From Guyanagaster necrorhizus (Eukaryota > Basidiomycota > Agaricomycetes > Agaricales > Physalacriaceae), in assembly GCF_019112545.1 (NCBI RefSeq), contig NW_025064897.1, forward strand, positions 989,926-1,053,925: DNA of 64,000 bases, read 5' to 3'. The position numbers and the translations under genes are program-made. Position 1 is the stretch's first letter, and each line of letters starts with the position of its first letter. The notes below the pieces were generated by a model. The model ran no database searches and had not been told where the DNA came from. It saw only the letters and a program-made list of their open reading frames with translations. Shown here in pieces: positions 47,424-60,166 of this stretch.

Positions 47424-49413
47424 ATGTCCTTCGCTGAAAACCCGAGAATATCCGCCCAATCCCCTCCCCCACAGTGTTGTCCCGTCGCTCGCTCAAATGC
47501 GTGCAAAAGGTTCTTATTCTTCCTCGTCGTCTTTGGACTCGCCGTTGCCACAGGTTTCTTCATCCTCGCCTCTGACAAAGCTGAGGCAGCTGGCGACATC
47601 CTCCTCTTCTTGACGGACTTGTGCGAATACGTCGCTTTCGGGGCCTTGCTGGAAGCTGTTTTCGCTGTGTTGCCGATGTTGGAGAGAAGTCAGTCTCAGG
47701 AAATCGGAATTGACCAAGGTGAGGTCAAGACGGTGGATACTCCTATACTGGATTGCATAGAGCATGTCGCTGGCTGGGTGAGTGCCTTCCATATGTGATG
47801 TTCCAGCCCATGGCCGCTCACACTTTTACTCTCAGGTAACGAGTGACACTCCACGCCACTCATACGGTGACCTTCCGCGTATCGACGCTCTTCACCCGTC
47901 AATGACATCCCCGGGTGATGTAGATTCCACATTGGATATCTCTGAAGCATAGGTAAGCATGGTGATCAATGCTGTTAATGCACAACTAACATCCATATCT
48001 CGCAGGAGATATCTGTGATGTCAGGTTCGGTCATCAGCCTGTACGCTACCGTCCCCGCACAGAAATTGATATCGTGCACGGCGGTCGGCTATGCTGCGTT
48101 CCGCTCCAGTATTAGCTCAGAGTCAACCCTGCCAGTAAGTCAGAGACGAGAAGGCATAAAACGCTTTCTCACCATCATGTTTTCAGGATCTACGGGCCAT
48201 GGTGGAGACGATCATTTTCCCCTCTGTCAATGATCGTCCACAGGACGATCGCTTTTATGCCTTGCGTCGAGAGGTGTACAAGTTGGTCAGACAAGACAGT
48301 GAGGTGAGCTTCTCCGAATAATTTTTCTGATGAACGTGCTAATGTTTGTTGTCTTGTGGCCAACGACCCATATGTCCATCTTGTTGTTATTTAGAGACCT
48401 CCGGTTTTCCGATCCATTACAGCGCTCGGACACTAGTTCCCTTGGAGTTGTTGACGAGACCGGAGCATTCACTCCGTTGGATCCTAATTGGTCTTTAGGG
48501 ACAAGGGTGAGTGTGACGCAAAGTATTTTCAGAGTTAGTCACAGCTGCTCACTGTTACCCTCAGGCACGCTGGTCGACCAGATCCTCGCAGAAATCGCAT
48601 ATCGAGGTTTACTGCCAGTCTCCACCGAGATTTCCAGCACTAGTGACTATTCTGCAGATGAGGCAGAGGCAAGCATTCTGCGAATTGTCATGAATTGTCT
48701 ACTGACATTTTTTTTGATGTTAGGTAGGATACGCCCATGGCTCGGCGTTCATTCTCACGGCCATCGAACCCGGTCCTTCGTTCGGGTTCTTCAGATTCTT
48801 CCGTTGAAGATCTGGAGATTAATAAACCGTCAGAGGCACCGACAGCCTCGCCTATTGTCACGGATGTGCCGTCGTCGCGTATTCCGAAACTGACCCGGAA
48901 AAAGGGGACTGTCCCTCCCGTTCGGGTCACTGGACCCACTCACACCGGCAGGTCGTCCTCGTCCCCGTCCCGCATTCCAACCAGTCTGGTAAGGGGCAAC
49001 GACCTCGAACAGATGTATTACCATGTTTCCTCGTTGCCGTCCTCACAGCCAAATACTAGACAATTCCGTTTCCCTGCACCCACCGACCAGGCACGCAAGA
49101 AGAAAGCGGCTCCCCTGCGTGTCGAGCACATTGTAGGGTGAGCCTTGATTCCAGTTGTTATAATTTTTTTTTACCTTTCTCACGTTGTTCCTAGGCCTGT
49201 TCTTTGCAATCCTCGCGATGAATCAACCATACAGAAACATCAACGAGCGCATGGGGATGAGAGGATGTTGATCGCACACTTGCTAAGTTGCCGTGTTCGG
49301 TACCTTAGGGACGACCAACTGGTCACTGGAGGAGGGCTGGTACGCTAACGAGTTTACCGGTCCTCCTTCTACCCTGGCAGATGAGGGAGCGTCGACTGCT
49401 GACGAGTAGATGA
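47424..49413 (+). CDS. Two-TM membrane protein with long Ser/Pro-rich tail
   Basis: Nine exons close in frame: 47424-47777, 47836-47919, 48006-48134, 48187-48303, 48423-48506, 48582-48668, 48728-49137, 49195-49339 and 49381-49413 (480 aa). Start chosen: MSFAENPRISAQS; an earlier in-frame ATG lies at 47340. Two hydrophobic segments lie near residues 33-55 (FLFFLVVFGLAVATGFF) and 65-95 (ILLFLTDLCEYVAFGALL). A soluble helical part follows (AMVETIIFPSVNDRPQDD), then a basic Ser/Pro-rich disordered tail (RSFSRPSNPVLRSGSS). Intron 6 has a GC donor and two tandem acceptors: TTAG at 48720-48723 gives a stop at 48805, GTAG at 48724-48727 gives the long tail. Exon 5 and 6 acceptors are the weakest choices. 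Function unknown. Confidence 0.55.
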
Positions 49414-50449
49414 TACGTCCTGTGTCACTGACACCTCATCCCATCGCGTGCACGACAGACTATGACATCCTTCGACTTCCTCGTCGTCTCCTGCCTCTCC
49501 CCGTTTCTCGGTCGTTTCACCGTCTTTTGGACCTTGCTTAGGACACCCGCACGCATGCTCGTCGCTTATGATCTGTTCATGATCTCCATCTACGTATGTC
49601 TCTGTGGATATCTATCCTCCACACTACATTCCTCGTAGGCTATCATTCTATCATCCTATCGCTCTCCAGCCCATATCATTATTGCTATTTATCATTCCTA
49701 TTCCCTATATACCCTTTTCTACTTGGTCTTTTTGTATTTTCTCTTCTTTCTTCCTCTATTTGTAAAGCCCTCACCAATTTGCATTCTTCTTTTGAGGACA
49801 GCGTAACATTATCATATCTCTATACTCATTTCTCTTCAGGTTCTTTGAATGTCTCCTTTTTTGATTTTTTATTCGTGTTTTTGTGACGGTTCTTGCGAAT
49901 TTTATCGATTTGTGATAAAGGATTGAGTTTAAATGCATTCAAGCTCACCGATCTGTCTTGAGTCGCTAAGCATGTTGTCGTATTTTGGTGGCTTTTCAAG
50001 GCAATGCTGTGTCCTGGACACCCTTAACGTATGCTTACTTAGATTGTTGTTCGTACTTTGTGTCTCATTGAACCGTCGAAGTCTTTGTCAAGATCTGGAG
50101 TTAAACTCATGGCCCGCAGTACTCGTACTGAACTATTTTGTGGTTGTACTCAGAACGTGCAGCTCAGTATGACATCAACCTCCAAAATGTGTGGATAAGT
50201 CAATTCTCAGGATAGAAACCTGCATCATACAATTTGTGAAAAGACTTCTGGTAGTGATAATCAAAGATTCCAGAGCCATAAAACATTGACATAGGTATAG
50301 TATGTACAGTACCTAGTTCATATACAACAAAACAAGATCAAAGACCGAAAGCAATAACATGATAGCAAACATTGACCGATAGCGATGGATCACAGGAAAG
50401 CAAATGAGAGCGACAATCAGGAGTGAAAATAGAAAAGAAGGAAGATGGC
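49414..50449. other. Intergenic, pyrimidine-rich, no gene
   Basis: The plus strand from about 49590 to 49890 is T/C-rich and gives a long but low-complexity Leu/Phe/Ser frame, which is not convincing as a protein. The two flanking genes are convergent here, so this holds their 3' ends. Confidence 0.55.
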
Positions 50450-51571
50450 TTAGACTGCATTAGCAGAACGTGGAGGGCGCTCCAAACCTTCCAACCTCCT
50501 CTCAAGCTCACGTACCCGAGCCTCTGCATTCTGGCGAGCAGCTTCTGCTGCTACCAGAGGGGCATGATATTGCTAGATGTATTCTCAGAAAGTGCTGTTC
50601 TTCGAAAGAGTTGTGATTATGCTCACCTCTTTCAGTTGCGCCCACTCCTCTTCCTCCATAACCTTTTCAGCATCCCACTCCGCCTTTATCCTCTCTGGGG
50701 TCCTCACCTCATTCACAGATCTACCTCTCCCCAGAATCAACCTCTTCCCATAGCCCGTCAAGGAATGCGAGCATTGGCGACCAGCCAGCTCCTCCCTGTG
50801 TATATGCGGCTGTGTCTCCATCTCAAGGACCTTCCAAATCGTATAGGCATACCAATAACACTGAGCAAATATGAAATGGTACTGTGGGGTGTTTCTTGAA
50901 GTGGTCCGGAGCAGGTGTCCAAAATTCTCGAGGGCGACAGTCCTGTGGTTTTGCGACTGGGTGAGGTCCATCGTCATGAGAACATCGTACAGGCAGCCTC
51001 CCAGCTCCCTTGCAATGGCACTTCTGTTGGGCAAGACAATGAGCCTGTCGAGCGCATTGGGAGGATCACCCTTGGTGATTCTCTTGACTTTGGCACCGGA
51101 GCGATGGAAACGATTTGTGGTGCCCCAGTGTTGCGCATTGGGTAAGGCTCTGGAAGGTGAGGCTGTTGTCGAGGGCTCTGCAGATGATGATGCAGATGAA
51201 TTCGAGTCGGTCGAGTCAGTGGTCCCCTCTACATCAATCATTTCCTGGCCCTGATGTCTGACTAAATCTGCGAGCAGTTCATCCGGCCCCTTGTACTCCT
51301 TCGTATCATCATTCAACCGGTCCACCATGAGCAACGCCGTCCGCCTAGCTCGCACAGATTCCTTCAGTGTCACGAACAGGAATTCATGCTCCCAGCGACT
51401 ACCTGCGCCGAAGCGACATTTGCAGTACTCGATCTGGGTGACGATGATGTTTCCGAGGCCGTGGTCGAGGAAAGGAAGATTCTCTTTGAGAGAGCTGAGA
51501 AGGTTTGAGGCGTTGGTTACGTCCTTGTCGGATGAAAAGACACGCATCTCGTCGTTGCGTTGGGGGGGCAT
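50450..51571 (-). CDS. Hypothetical 355-aa protein with C-terminal coiled coil
   Basis: Exon 1 is 51571-50627 and exon 2 is 50572-50450, separated by a 54-nt GTGAGC...CTAG intron, phase 0. The start MPPQRNDEMRVF is preferred over an ATG 63 bases upstream because the extra residues are hydrophobic and unlike the rest. The N-terminal half has NIIVTQIEYCKCRFGAGSR and WEHEFLFVTL. A Ser/Thr-rich linker follows, then a conserved-looking helical part (HRTVALENFGHLLRTTS, HFIFAQCYWYAYTIW). Exon 2 is a regular coiled coil (AARQNAEARVRELERRLEGL). I do not recognise the family. Confidence 0.7.
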
Positions 51572-54500
51572 AATGAAACGTAGAAAGGTATGGAAGAGCT
51601 GAGTGAACCACAGAAATGGCTTCATGTCCCGCATCGTCCGTATTTAAAGCAGAGGAAAAACGAGAGAGCACTACGCGGCTTGAGGTAGCTGGTCGTCGGC
51701 ATGAGGTACCAAGTTCTCCCACGATGAACATTCAATACGTTGATCTTTCTGCAGCACTGGTGACTAAAGGTATCAGCTCTCGAAACGAAGACCTTGAACC
51801 TGTTCCCTGGCTTCATCAACAAAAGGTCCTACTGGGAGCAAAAACCAACTTGAAGGCCGCTCCGCTGGCTGTATCGTCTACATGCAGGCGCCTAAATGCA
51901 GCAGTGTGATTAGCCAGAACGATATTAATCATGATCTATGAAAGCCTCCAGAGCACTGGTAGCGAATCAGCTGCACTTCCTTCAGCATATATGCATCGAT
52001 TAGTACTTGTCTTCAATGTGATATGAACCAGCGTAATAGGATGCCACAGATATTTTGACAAAAATAGTCCCATACGCAGAATTGAGCAAGAACAGGGTAC
52101 GAAATCAGTAGATTGATGATGATCAGAGTAGCGGGCCAACTGGTTCTTCTACGCTATAGATGCGGGGCCAGGAGACGTGCGAGGGATTGAAAAACAGGGT
52201 TCTTTATGAGCCATACTAACCGGACTAAGAGCCAAGGATGAAGACGGGGAGCTATACCAGGGAATTCAAGGAATAGAACAGCGACAAGTGTGAATCGTCC
52301 AGGTTGCCAGCACTGACTTCTTCCTCCATGAAGTGAAGAAAGCGAAATAGGCGAAAAAAACCCATGCCGCAACGGAGACGAACACATCTTCGGAGTACGG
52401 TACGCAATCCCCATCTAGAGTTTCTTATTTGAAACTGCGTTCCCCCGACGGGGACCAACGAGCCGTTGTGATACAGACTTCACAGAAAAGGAGGACTATC
52501 AGCATATTAGCTCAGAACGCGGACTGAAACGATCGATAAGGCCACTGCAAACAGCATACAGCTGTAGCGGCCAATCAGATCTTAATCAAGGCGTGTATTA
52601 AATAAATATTGCTCAGATGAGTACAAACAACTTCGGTGTGACTCGACAAGGTGGTAATTGGTTATATAGAGAAACGGAGCTCAAAATTTCCAGTTGTTAA
52701 GGATCAAAAAGAACAAATAAAAACTACAGGACCGGTTCATTCTATCCGACGACATGTTGACGACTGCGTCAAGTGAAATGGATAGCGAGCTGGTGAAGAA
52801 AGTACAATCACCCTGGGAAGAGCCAGGATTGATGAGAAGGCGAGAGTATGCAGGGGGAGAAATAGAGAAGGACGGGCTGATTGAATGTGACACAAGGGAT
52901 GCGAATCAAAAATTGAAAATCAACAAAAAGAGCTCACCCTATCATGGCGACAGCTTGATAAGCACACCGCACTATAGCAGCATTAACCCACAATGGATAA
53001 GCGCCCACTGAAGCCATCCTTAAGTGAGTGTGCGCGGTTCGGGCCATACCAACAACTTGGATGTGCTACGAGAGTAACACGGCTGTAGGGAGTAGATGTT
53101 ACAGGTGCCCTGCATGAAAAATAATTACCAAAGAGTCAGACGGAACAGATCAAGACCTGTTTCAAACCGGAATGTGATGAACACAAAGCTGAATGCAAGC
53201 GCTAAAAGATTCATGTATAATGCCTGGCACGCCCTTGGTTCCGATCACCGATGAACATGCACTTGGCATTGAAAAGACTAGATGTAAGGGATTCCCTGAC
53301 CCTTAGACCACGGATCTGCCACGCCTTCGTCGGTACAGGTCTATTACGGCAATCAGATCAACGACTTACGAAGTGCTGTCGAGGGAAAAGGGTTGGTTAG
53401 CCCTTGACTTATCAGTTACAGCAGCTATCATCGTATTTCCCATTTCTAGGACCAAAAATGAATGGAAGATGAAAGCATATAATCTCTTGGACTTACCGAT
53501 ACAACTTTCCACCTAAGGTGATATAATTCACATCCATTCGTTGGTGACGAACGGAGTACGGAATAGGCGAGCCTGTGAGGACAATACATCGATAGGTCGG
53601 CAGCTCTATGCTGATATTGATCAAGAGTTCATAGGACGGTGCGGCGTCAATTGAGTAAATCTTTTCACCCTCGAATCAGAGAAACAGCACACGAAGTAAT
53701 ATCGTCATTGTCACGGTCATCGCAGAGCTTTGGCGATATTGACGAACCGGAGCATCAGGCAACACTGCAAAGCAATACTGATTACCATACGGAATATAAC
53801 CAGAAGAGTGCTCACGGGTTGTGATTCTTCACCTGTCTCTATCTGACATAGACTCAGCGTTCTGGGTGCGCTTAGGCCGAAACAGTGTCCATAGCCTAGA
53901 TCGTCGTTTCACAATCGAGCGTGTCGAAGCCAGCCGTAATTGCAAGTAGTCGCTTGTTGTCGAACTTGTGTGAATCCAAACGGGATCATCACTAAGGGAG
54001 AACATAAAATAGCGGAGAAGAGGTCTATGAATACTGTAGGAAACGCGAGATACGAAGTCATGGTCAAGATCACAGTTTCGTTTCGGGTGGGTGGCTACAA
54101 CCCCACTGAGGCAACGGCGAACTTGAAGGGTAGAAGCCCTGTCCTCCTGTTCCCAACATTTTGCGAACCAGTAAGATTTTGCAACGGCTTATGGGCATTG
54201 TATTCAATTTTCCGACGGATATCGAGACATTTATAAGGCGCGAAGCAGTAGTGACGCTGACAATTCCAGCAGAAGACGATATTGGTCCTGTGAAGAATTC
54301 GTATAACTCGAAGAAGCACGCGATAGCAGACGAGCACTATCATAAGCTTCACACAACCACCTCGGAGTTATTTTGCGAAAGAGGAGCATGACATGATTGT
54401 ACGGCGGAAAAATGGAAATGTTCAGGCTATGCGGTAGAGTTAGTATGATATAGAATCAGCCAGTCGAACGTACTTGAAGGCAGTCGATGAACCCTTCTTG

Positions 54501-55839
54501 CCCTTCACCTTCCTCGGCAACGTTTCATACAGCCCATTGTCTTCTCAACAAAATCACTGCACCCTATGCCTTCATATGAAGAGGTTAAAGTATGAACGAA
54601 ATTCTGTCTTTAGGTACAAAAGAAAGTCCATTCTGTGGTAATATGTTTGACAACCGAGTTCTATGGGTCCGTCAGGCAGCAGAAAGGTTGTCACACATAC
54701 TCTCGGACTACTGGGTGGGAGTCGCAAGAAGGATGACTTCTTACCGAAAATTCCGAATTCGCTGAATCGGACACTCGGACTGTTTGTCCGATCTCCTTTC
54801 CTCTCCGTTTCAGGAAGAAATCGGTTCTCCTGTGCATCCACATTTTCTTGACGAATCGACTGTTGGCTATGTTGACGTGTTTATTTCTTAGGCCTAAGAT
54901 CAGTTAGTAGGGCCGACATGCCCTGATGTCGAAAACATGACACAGATAAATGTTTCGCTCCTCAAGGCCCCTTGTAAGCACCAGTTGACAAAAGGTTAAA
55001 GACATTTCTGATGTTGATCCATACTCAACGTTTGTGTGAAGGAGCTCGTTGGTAGAACTGCTCAGTCCTCTTCCCCAGAGACTGTTCTGCAGTTTCCTAT
55101 TTCTAGCTGGGGCTGTTTTCAGTGCAAACACAGTGGGAGGGAATCAATAGATGATCAGTGTTCTTGGAAGCTGATGGACTGGAAGCGCCAGTTTGAACTT
55201 CAGTCCTCTTAGATGAGGCTTCCTTTTTTTTTGTTCATAGACACGTTACGTTTGAGAAACAACGCCTTATTGGTCTTCTTGCTTTCTCGGAACCGCAAGT
55301 CGTCGTCGGTGCAATGTTCCTCTCTGACTTCGTCTTCTGCTTTAGTCACTAGGCCTCCCTTCCATCGTGCCGTCACACAGGGTCAATTTTCAAATGAATC
55401 TCACGAAAAAATTTTATGGTAAACATGGACATTCAATTTTATTGCCGCAACAGTTTCACGGTAAACCAGACCCTCAACATCAACTGCTTCACTTGGCCTC
55501 AGGTAGAATCATAAATTTACATGCCACTGTCACTGCTTCCCCTTTGCTAGAAAGCAAATGTGCAGGTGATTATGTGTTGAAAGCCGACTCGATGTAAGTC
55601 TACATTATATTGATCTCATATCGACGCTTACCAGGCTCGCTGCTTTTCTGATACTACCTACATCGATATTATCTAGGTCTCGATTTCGGAATAAACTATT
55701 CAGGAGCCCCGCTCCTCCCCGGCGAGGAGCACCGGTACGGCGGCTTTCCCGGAACGTTGGCATGTGTGATGAAATGATGGGATCATGGAATTTGTCCGAC
55801 AAGATTACCATATTAATACATTATCTACCGAGAATTCAA
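51572..55839. other. Gene-poor 4.3-kb stretch, nothing supported
   Basis: Several ORFs of 60-100 codons occur on both strands but none carries a recognisable motif or consistent splice signals. Base composition is host-like. It includes the promoter side of the minus-strand hypothetical at 51571. Short genes with many introns could be missed. Confidence 0.45.
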
Positions 55840-56396
55840 TTTTTGCAAACTAGGGCAGTTAGGACGAGTATGGCCTTGAATCCGGCAATAGCCACACCAG
55901 TGTCCAGATACCACTGCATTCTCAGAAGCCACTGCATATGGATCTTGGCATGGGGCATCTCCACTTCCATGAGAATGACCTTCCAGAGCACCTGTGAGCC
56001 ACTGAGTATGTGGATGACCAACTGGATTGAGAGCTGGTGGATCTTGTAGTCTGTTCTGTCTTTATTGCTGGATATCTTCCCACCTAGATAGACAGTGAGT
56101 GAATCCTAATGTAAGATGAGCAGTTAGGACCTAGGTACCTGATATCATGCAGCTGTTCCAATAAATCATCAAGCTATTCCTGAGTTTGACCTGTCATTGG
56201 GTAGAATTAGCATGCTAGATGCAGTAGATGGGATGTCTGTATCCCAGACAAAGTTTGACAATGAATATCTCAGTGCAATGCTGGGGTAGTCAAGGCCCAC
56301 AATACTTGAAAATGTCAATTTGTCAAAGAAACTGTCTGAGAATTTTGCAGAAGGACTTGGTGACTGATACTTGGTAAAACAATGTAATGCAGCCAT
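55840..56396 (-). pseudogene. Gag-like zinc-knuckle remnant
   Basis: A minus-strand frame at 56396-56169 (starts MAALHCFTKYQSPSPS) ends in stops. Further down, in another frame, there is CGYCRIQGHTRPNC (about 55855-55897), a C-x2-C-x4-H-x4-C knuckle preceded by an acidic segment and followed by a Leu/Gln-rich end. This arrangement fits the C-terminus of a retroelement Gag. CpG is low compared with the neighbouring host DNA. No LTR or RT was found beside it, so the element type is open. Confidence 0.5.
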
Positions 56397-56991
56397 GACT
56401 TGGAGGGAGGAAAGTGAGATGGTTGAGAAAGACTGCAGAAAGGCAGTGTATTTATATTTTTCTCAGTATGATAACCACTTCAAGTAAAGCTACTGAAATG
56501 TCAACTACAATACAATGGACAGAAATGGATTTGACCTTGTTCATTACTACCCCCTGCCTGGTTTTCATTGAGAAGACATGGCTCAGTGTGTCACAGCTGT
56601 TGATGTTTGGGATTGAGATAAGAGTTGTATTACACAACTGTAGTTGGGGTTTGTAGCAAGTTCCTTCAACATTGGAAAAATTATAGCTACATATGTTTCT
56701 ATAGTATTCTAGTAAGTTCCTACACTGTCCCAGAGTCTCCGTGTGCAGTCAGCAATGAACTAACTTCAGTACTTTCATCATCTCGAAGTTTCCGGATTTT
56801 TCCGGATTGATACCGAGTCCGGCATACTATATTTGGTATGATTGATCATGCTCGATTCTCGAAAGCCATCTTGGCAAGCAAGGAGTGGAACACATGAAAT
56901 TATAACATCAGAAAGAACTGCTACTCTAGTCCGTGTGAAAGCTCAGTACAACAGTACAAACTATATTGATTTCTCAGGCAGACTACTTCGA
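56397..56991. other. Intergenic, no gene seen
   Basis: The plus-strand ORF 56414-56656 is AT-rich and without motif. The stretch has the low CpG of the neighbouring Gag-like remnant and may be part of the same old insertion. Confidence 0.4.
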
Positions 56992-57300
56992 CTACAGGTT
57001 CTGGCTCAGGGCCATGTCTGATGAGCAGGGGGCATGGCATGGCATCATAACGGTCGTCATGTGCATAGTGCACAGCCTCCGGCTTGGATGGGTCCTCCAG
57101 CCGAGGCAAAGTCTTGAGAAACCCTGGGGCTCCTCAATAGCTTTTTCCCTCGATTTCTGTCCGGTCCAGACGACTACTCCAACATATGGTTTAACCTTTC
57201 GTGGAATCAGTGTCCACATGGCCAGTGCCCGGTCCGACTCCTCGTCAGAAACGGACGCCACCAAATTTCTGTTGGGCTCGGAGATATTCTTTGACATCAC
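56921..57300 (-). CDS. Short hypothetical ORF pair, doubtful
   Basis: On the minus strand a frame from 57300 (MSKNISEPNRNLVASVSD, KVKPYVGVVVWTGQKSRE) and a second frame (PRLEDPSKPEAVHYAHDD, down to 56921) look like two halves of one small protein joined by a frame change near 57110. CpG and codon use are host-like. No donor or acceptor explains the shift cleanly. It may be a pseudogene or chance. Confidence 0.25.
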
Positions 57301-57873
57301 GTATTGTCCGGTTTTCCTCGGGCGTCGGGTGTTTGCGAGCAGGGGGATTGGTCGACAGCTCGAGGGTCGAGTTATGACGCTGCAGTAGCGCGGGTTAATT
57401 TACTAGTGCATCCGATGGGGTGATTGCCGTTATTGATGTGATTGGCGTGGGACGTTATGAGATCAGTGCGTATGGAGAACTTAACATCCGTTAGGACGCC
57501 ACCTCGGACATGCAGGAAGGTATGTTATATTGCGCCAAGCAAATCGTACCTAGCATGGATTTTCAATTGTATTGTAGTTATGTCTAGTGAACAAACCAGT
57601 TATCCAGTTGTGCCCAAGGTTGCGTTTAGGATTTACTTCGATATGGACTGTCACTAAAGGTATCATGGTAATTATCTACAGGACAGAGTATTATGTGAGG
57701 CATAGATAAATGAGGGGCATACGCTAGCAGCAGCAGATAACAGATGTGTGTGATATGTACATTTTCCTTAAATTATTGCAAGGCCGTCAGATTATACAGA
57801 ATTAGTGGAGCAACTATATTAAGTTACGCCAAAAGAGCATAGTACGAAAGAGGAAATAACCCGCCAGCGGAAC
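57301..57873. other. Intergenic, no gene seen
   Basis: About 570 bp lie downstream of the TEA-domain gene. The plus ORF 57442-57657 has no motif. Confidence 0.5.
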
Positions 57874-59455
57874 TTAAAGTCCCAGATCGCTGTCCGAAGG
57901 GGAATACTGTTCCCCATATCCAGAAGCCAGTATGTGTCCCCGCAGCGAATAATGCGGATCCGTGCTATTCAAGACTAGCAGGTCATGATGATCCACAGCC
58001 CAAGCCGACGTCTGAGGTTGAGACATGCACGCGGTTGGCCAATGAGAAAAGTTCCGATCAGAACACGCGTTGAGAGGTGGCGGTATCGCAACGTTACACG
58101 CCGGCGTCTCCGCAAAATGGGGTGGTAGGGCAGGTCCGGTCGACGAACGAGAGTAGAGAATGGGCGAAGGTGTTGGGTATGTATGTGAGAATTCGTAGAC
58201 AAGGGACAAAAGTATTACCTCGTCCGACGGTCTAGGTTCGATGATGGTTTGAGTCACGGTACACTGTGCTAAATCTAGGCGGGCTGTTAGAGAAGAACGT
58301 TACATAAAAGAAGGGTATGGCAACGTACCATATCTTTCACACAGATGTACCCAATATTCGGGTAGGAACTTGGTTCGGTAGGCATAACAGGAGGCAGGGT
58401 TTGCTTGCTCCGCGTGTGGGAGCAACGGTGATACCTCCGAGTGCACCGGTACATTGTTGGCATAGACAGTGAAGGAAGAAAATGTAGAAGCTGATGTAGG
58501 CCTCGAAGAAGTGAATGTCACGGTCGGGGAAAGTGTCCAAAGAGGACGGTCGGCTGAGAGAATGATTCGGCGATGATAGGAAGGCTTAGGCGGCACTGGT
58601 TCAAAAGAATGTCGTAAGGGAGAGTGACCACGCCGGGTGGATTCTTGGTGACAGATCTCGATGCGAACGACGACGTTGCGAGGTATGGCAGGGAGCACCT
58701 GATACCCAGTTTCATCAAAGGAGACGCTGCTGAGCGGGCTCAAACGAGACGATTCGGAAGATAATTCGGTCGAGGACGATGCAGTACACTCTGATAACGG
58801 CGAGGCCAGAGCGAAGTCGGTCGTTTCTGAGACTGGAGAATCAGCGGAGGTGTCCGTCGAGGATGAATCTGGCTCAGGAGAATACTCTCTCCGTGTGAGC
58901 AGCTCAAGGACTAAGAATGGTCGTCGTGAGTGGAAAGGAATATTTTGAGTCCTCAGATTACTCACCTCTTTCGTCTTCACATGTATCACGAAGTTGCTGA
59001 AGGCGACTCCCCACTTGCTTTGCCGTCCTGCTTTTGCCCGTCTTCTTGAAGATTTCGTCTGATATAAAGATATTCCGTTTGGGAAACCGACGAAACTCTT
59101 TGGGATTCCTAATACTTGCGGAATGCGGACGATATTTTTCCAGAGCTGGACGGTCGGAAATATGAGTGGCAGATATAAATTTAATGACGACGAAAGTACC
59201 TTCTATTAAGGCCGCTTCAATTTCCGGCGGCCAAACAGGTTCGTTCTGTTTATTTTTCATCGTCTTCCATGATTTCCTACCTGTGATAATGGTATCGGGA
59301 CGAATTTTAAAAGAGCGAGAATGGCGTCGACTGGGGGTTGGTCGAAGATTTCCTTCCATTGTCGGGTATAGGCTATTGAAGACAGGAGAGAACTGAAGTT
59401 CGTTGCCCATGGGCGGCAGGGATTTGAAAAGAATGACCCTCGGAGGCCGGGCCAT
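57874..59455 (-). CDS. TEA/ATTS-domain transcription factor
   Basis: Four exons close in frame: 59455-59200, 59145-58966, 58910-58329 and 58274-57874 (472 aa; introns of 54, 55 and 54 nt). The TEA domain spans residues 61-140: RKSWKTMKNKQNEPVWPPEIE, split by intron 1 inside IEALEKYRP, then FPKRNIFISDEIF and the DNA-recognition helix TGKSRTAKQVGSRLQQLR. TEA proteins (TEF-1, AbaA, Tec1) bind short MCAT-like sites and control development or filamentation in fungi. The C-terminal two thirds is Ser/Thr/Pro-rich without a second domain. The first ATG overlaps a TATA-like run (TTTATATA on the minus strand), so translation may start at Met16 (59410) or Met33 (59359). It is divergent from the WDR5 gene. 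Confidence 0.9.
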
Positions 59456-60166
59456 ATATAAACCGCCCAGCTAAGGTGGCAGAATACCCATCATAGGTCT
59501 GGTAAGATCCAGATTGCCTGCCAAGTGCCTTGTCTTTAGCGGATGGATCGAATGCAGACGGCGACTTTATGTTCAACAAAGCCATTATGCCGTCACTTCG
59601 ATACCATGGTACCCTATACATTGCAGAAAAAAGCGGCCTTGAATAAGAATGATCGGGGAACAAAAACAGTAAGCCCAAAGAAGTTCCTGGAACCTGATAC
59701 TACGCGCACAACTGTTCCACTTTAACCGGATGCAGAAAAAAGACATTACGGTATTTTTGTTGGAGACCGCCATTCAGTTTTACGTACAGATCGCCAATGG
59801 GGCCGTGAAATGCCGGCGAAATTTAAGACCGTAATATGCGGGAACAATGTCATTTGGACCCTTTGGAGCGATTTTTTCGCTTCCTGAGTGAAAAGACAAG
59901 GGCGGGCAAAGCAACAGAACCACAAAGAGAGAGACCTTCGAGAAAATGACGCAAGAAACAGATTTAATAGACGTACATAGAGATATGACCGGCGCAGATG
60001 ATCAAAATGCAGATTTGGTGAGAACCGGCAAACCTGTTAAACTTGGTTCGAACTAAAAATTTCAAATTCATTTCTAGCTGATGATTGTCTTTGTTTGCAT
60101 CTGAGGGTCTTGCGGCACCGAAAAGCCGAGTGGTGACTTTGTTTTTGCTTTCCACCATTGTGCTCA
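59456..60166. promoter_or_regulatory. Divergent promoter region between the TEA and WDR5 genes
   Basis: 711 bp lie between the two start codons. On the minus strand TTTATATATGG at 59455-59465 could be the TATA box of the TEA gene if a downstream Met is used. No matching box is clear for the WDR5 gene. No other coding sequence is supported. Confidence 0.45.

Noticed and set aside
49596..49886. Plus-strand ORF of 96 codons rich in Leu, Phe and Ser
   Set aside because: It is a pyrimidine-rich low-complexity stretch between convergent genes, with no domain or splice signals.
51936..52458. Minus-strand ORFs suggesting a multi-exon gene
   Set aside because: Frames are short and no series of donor and acceptor sites joins them into a coherent protein.
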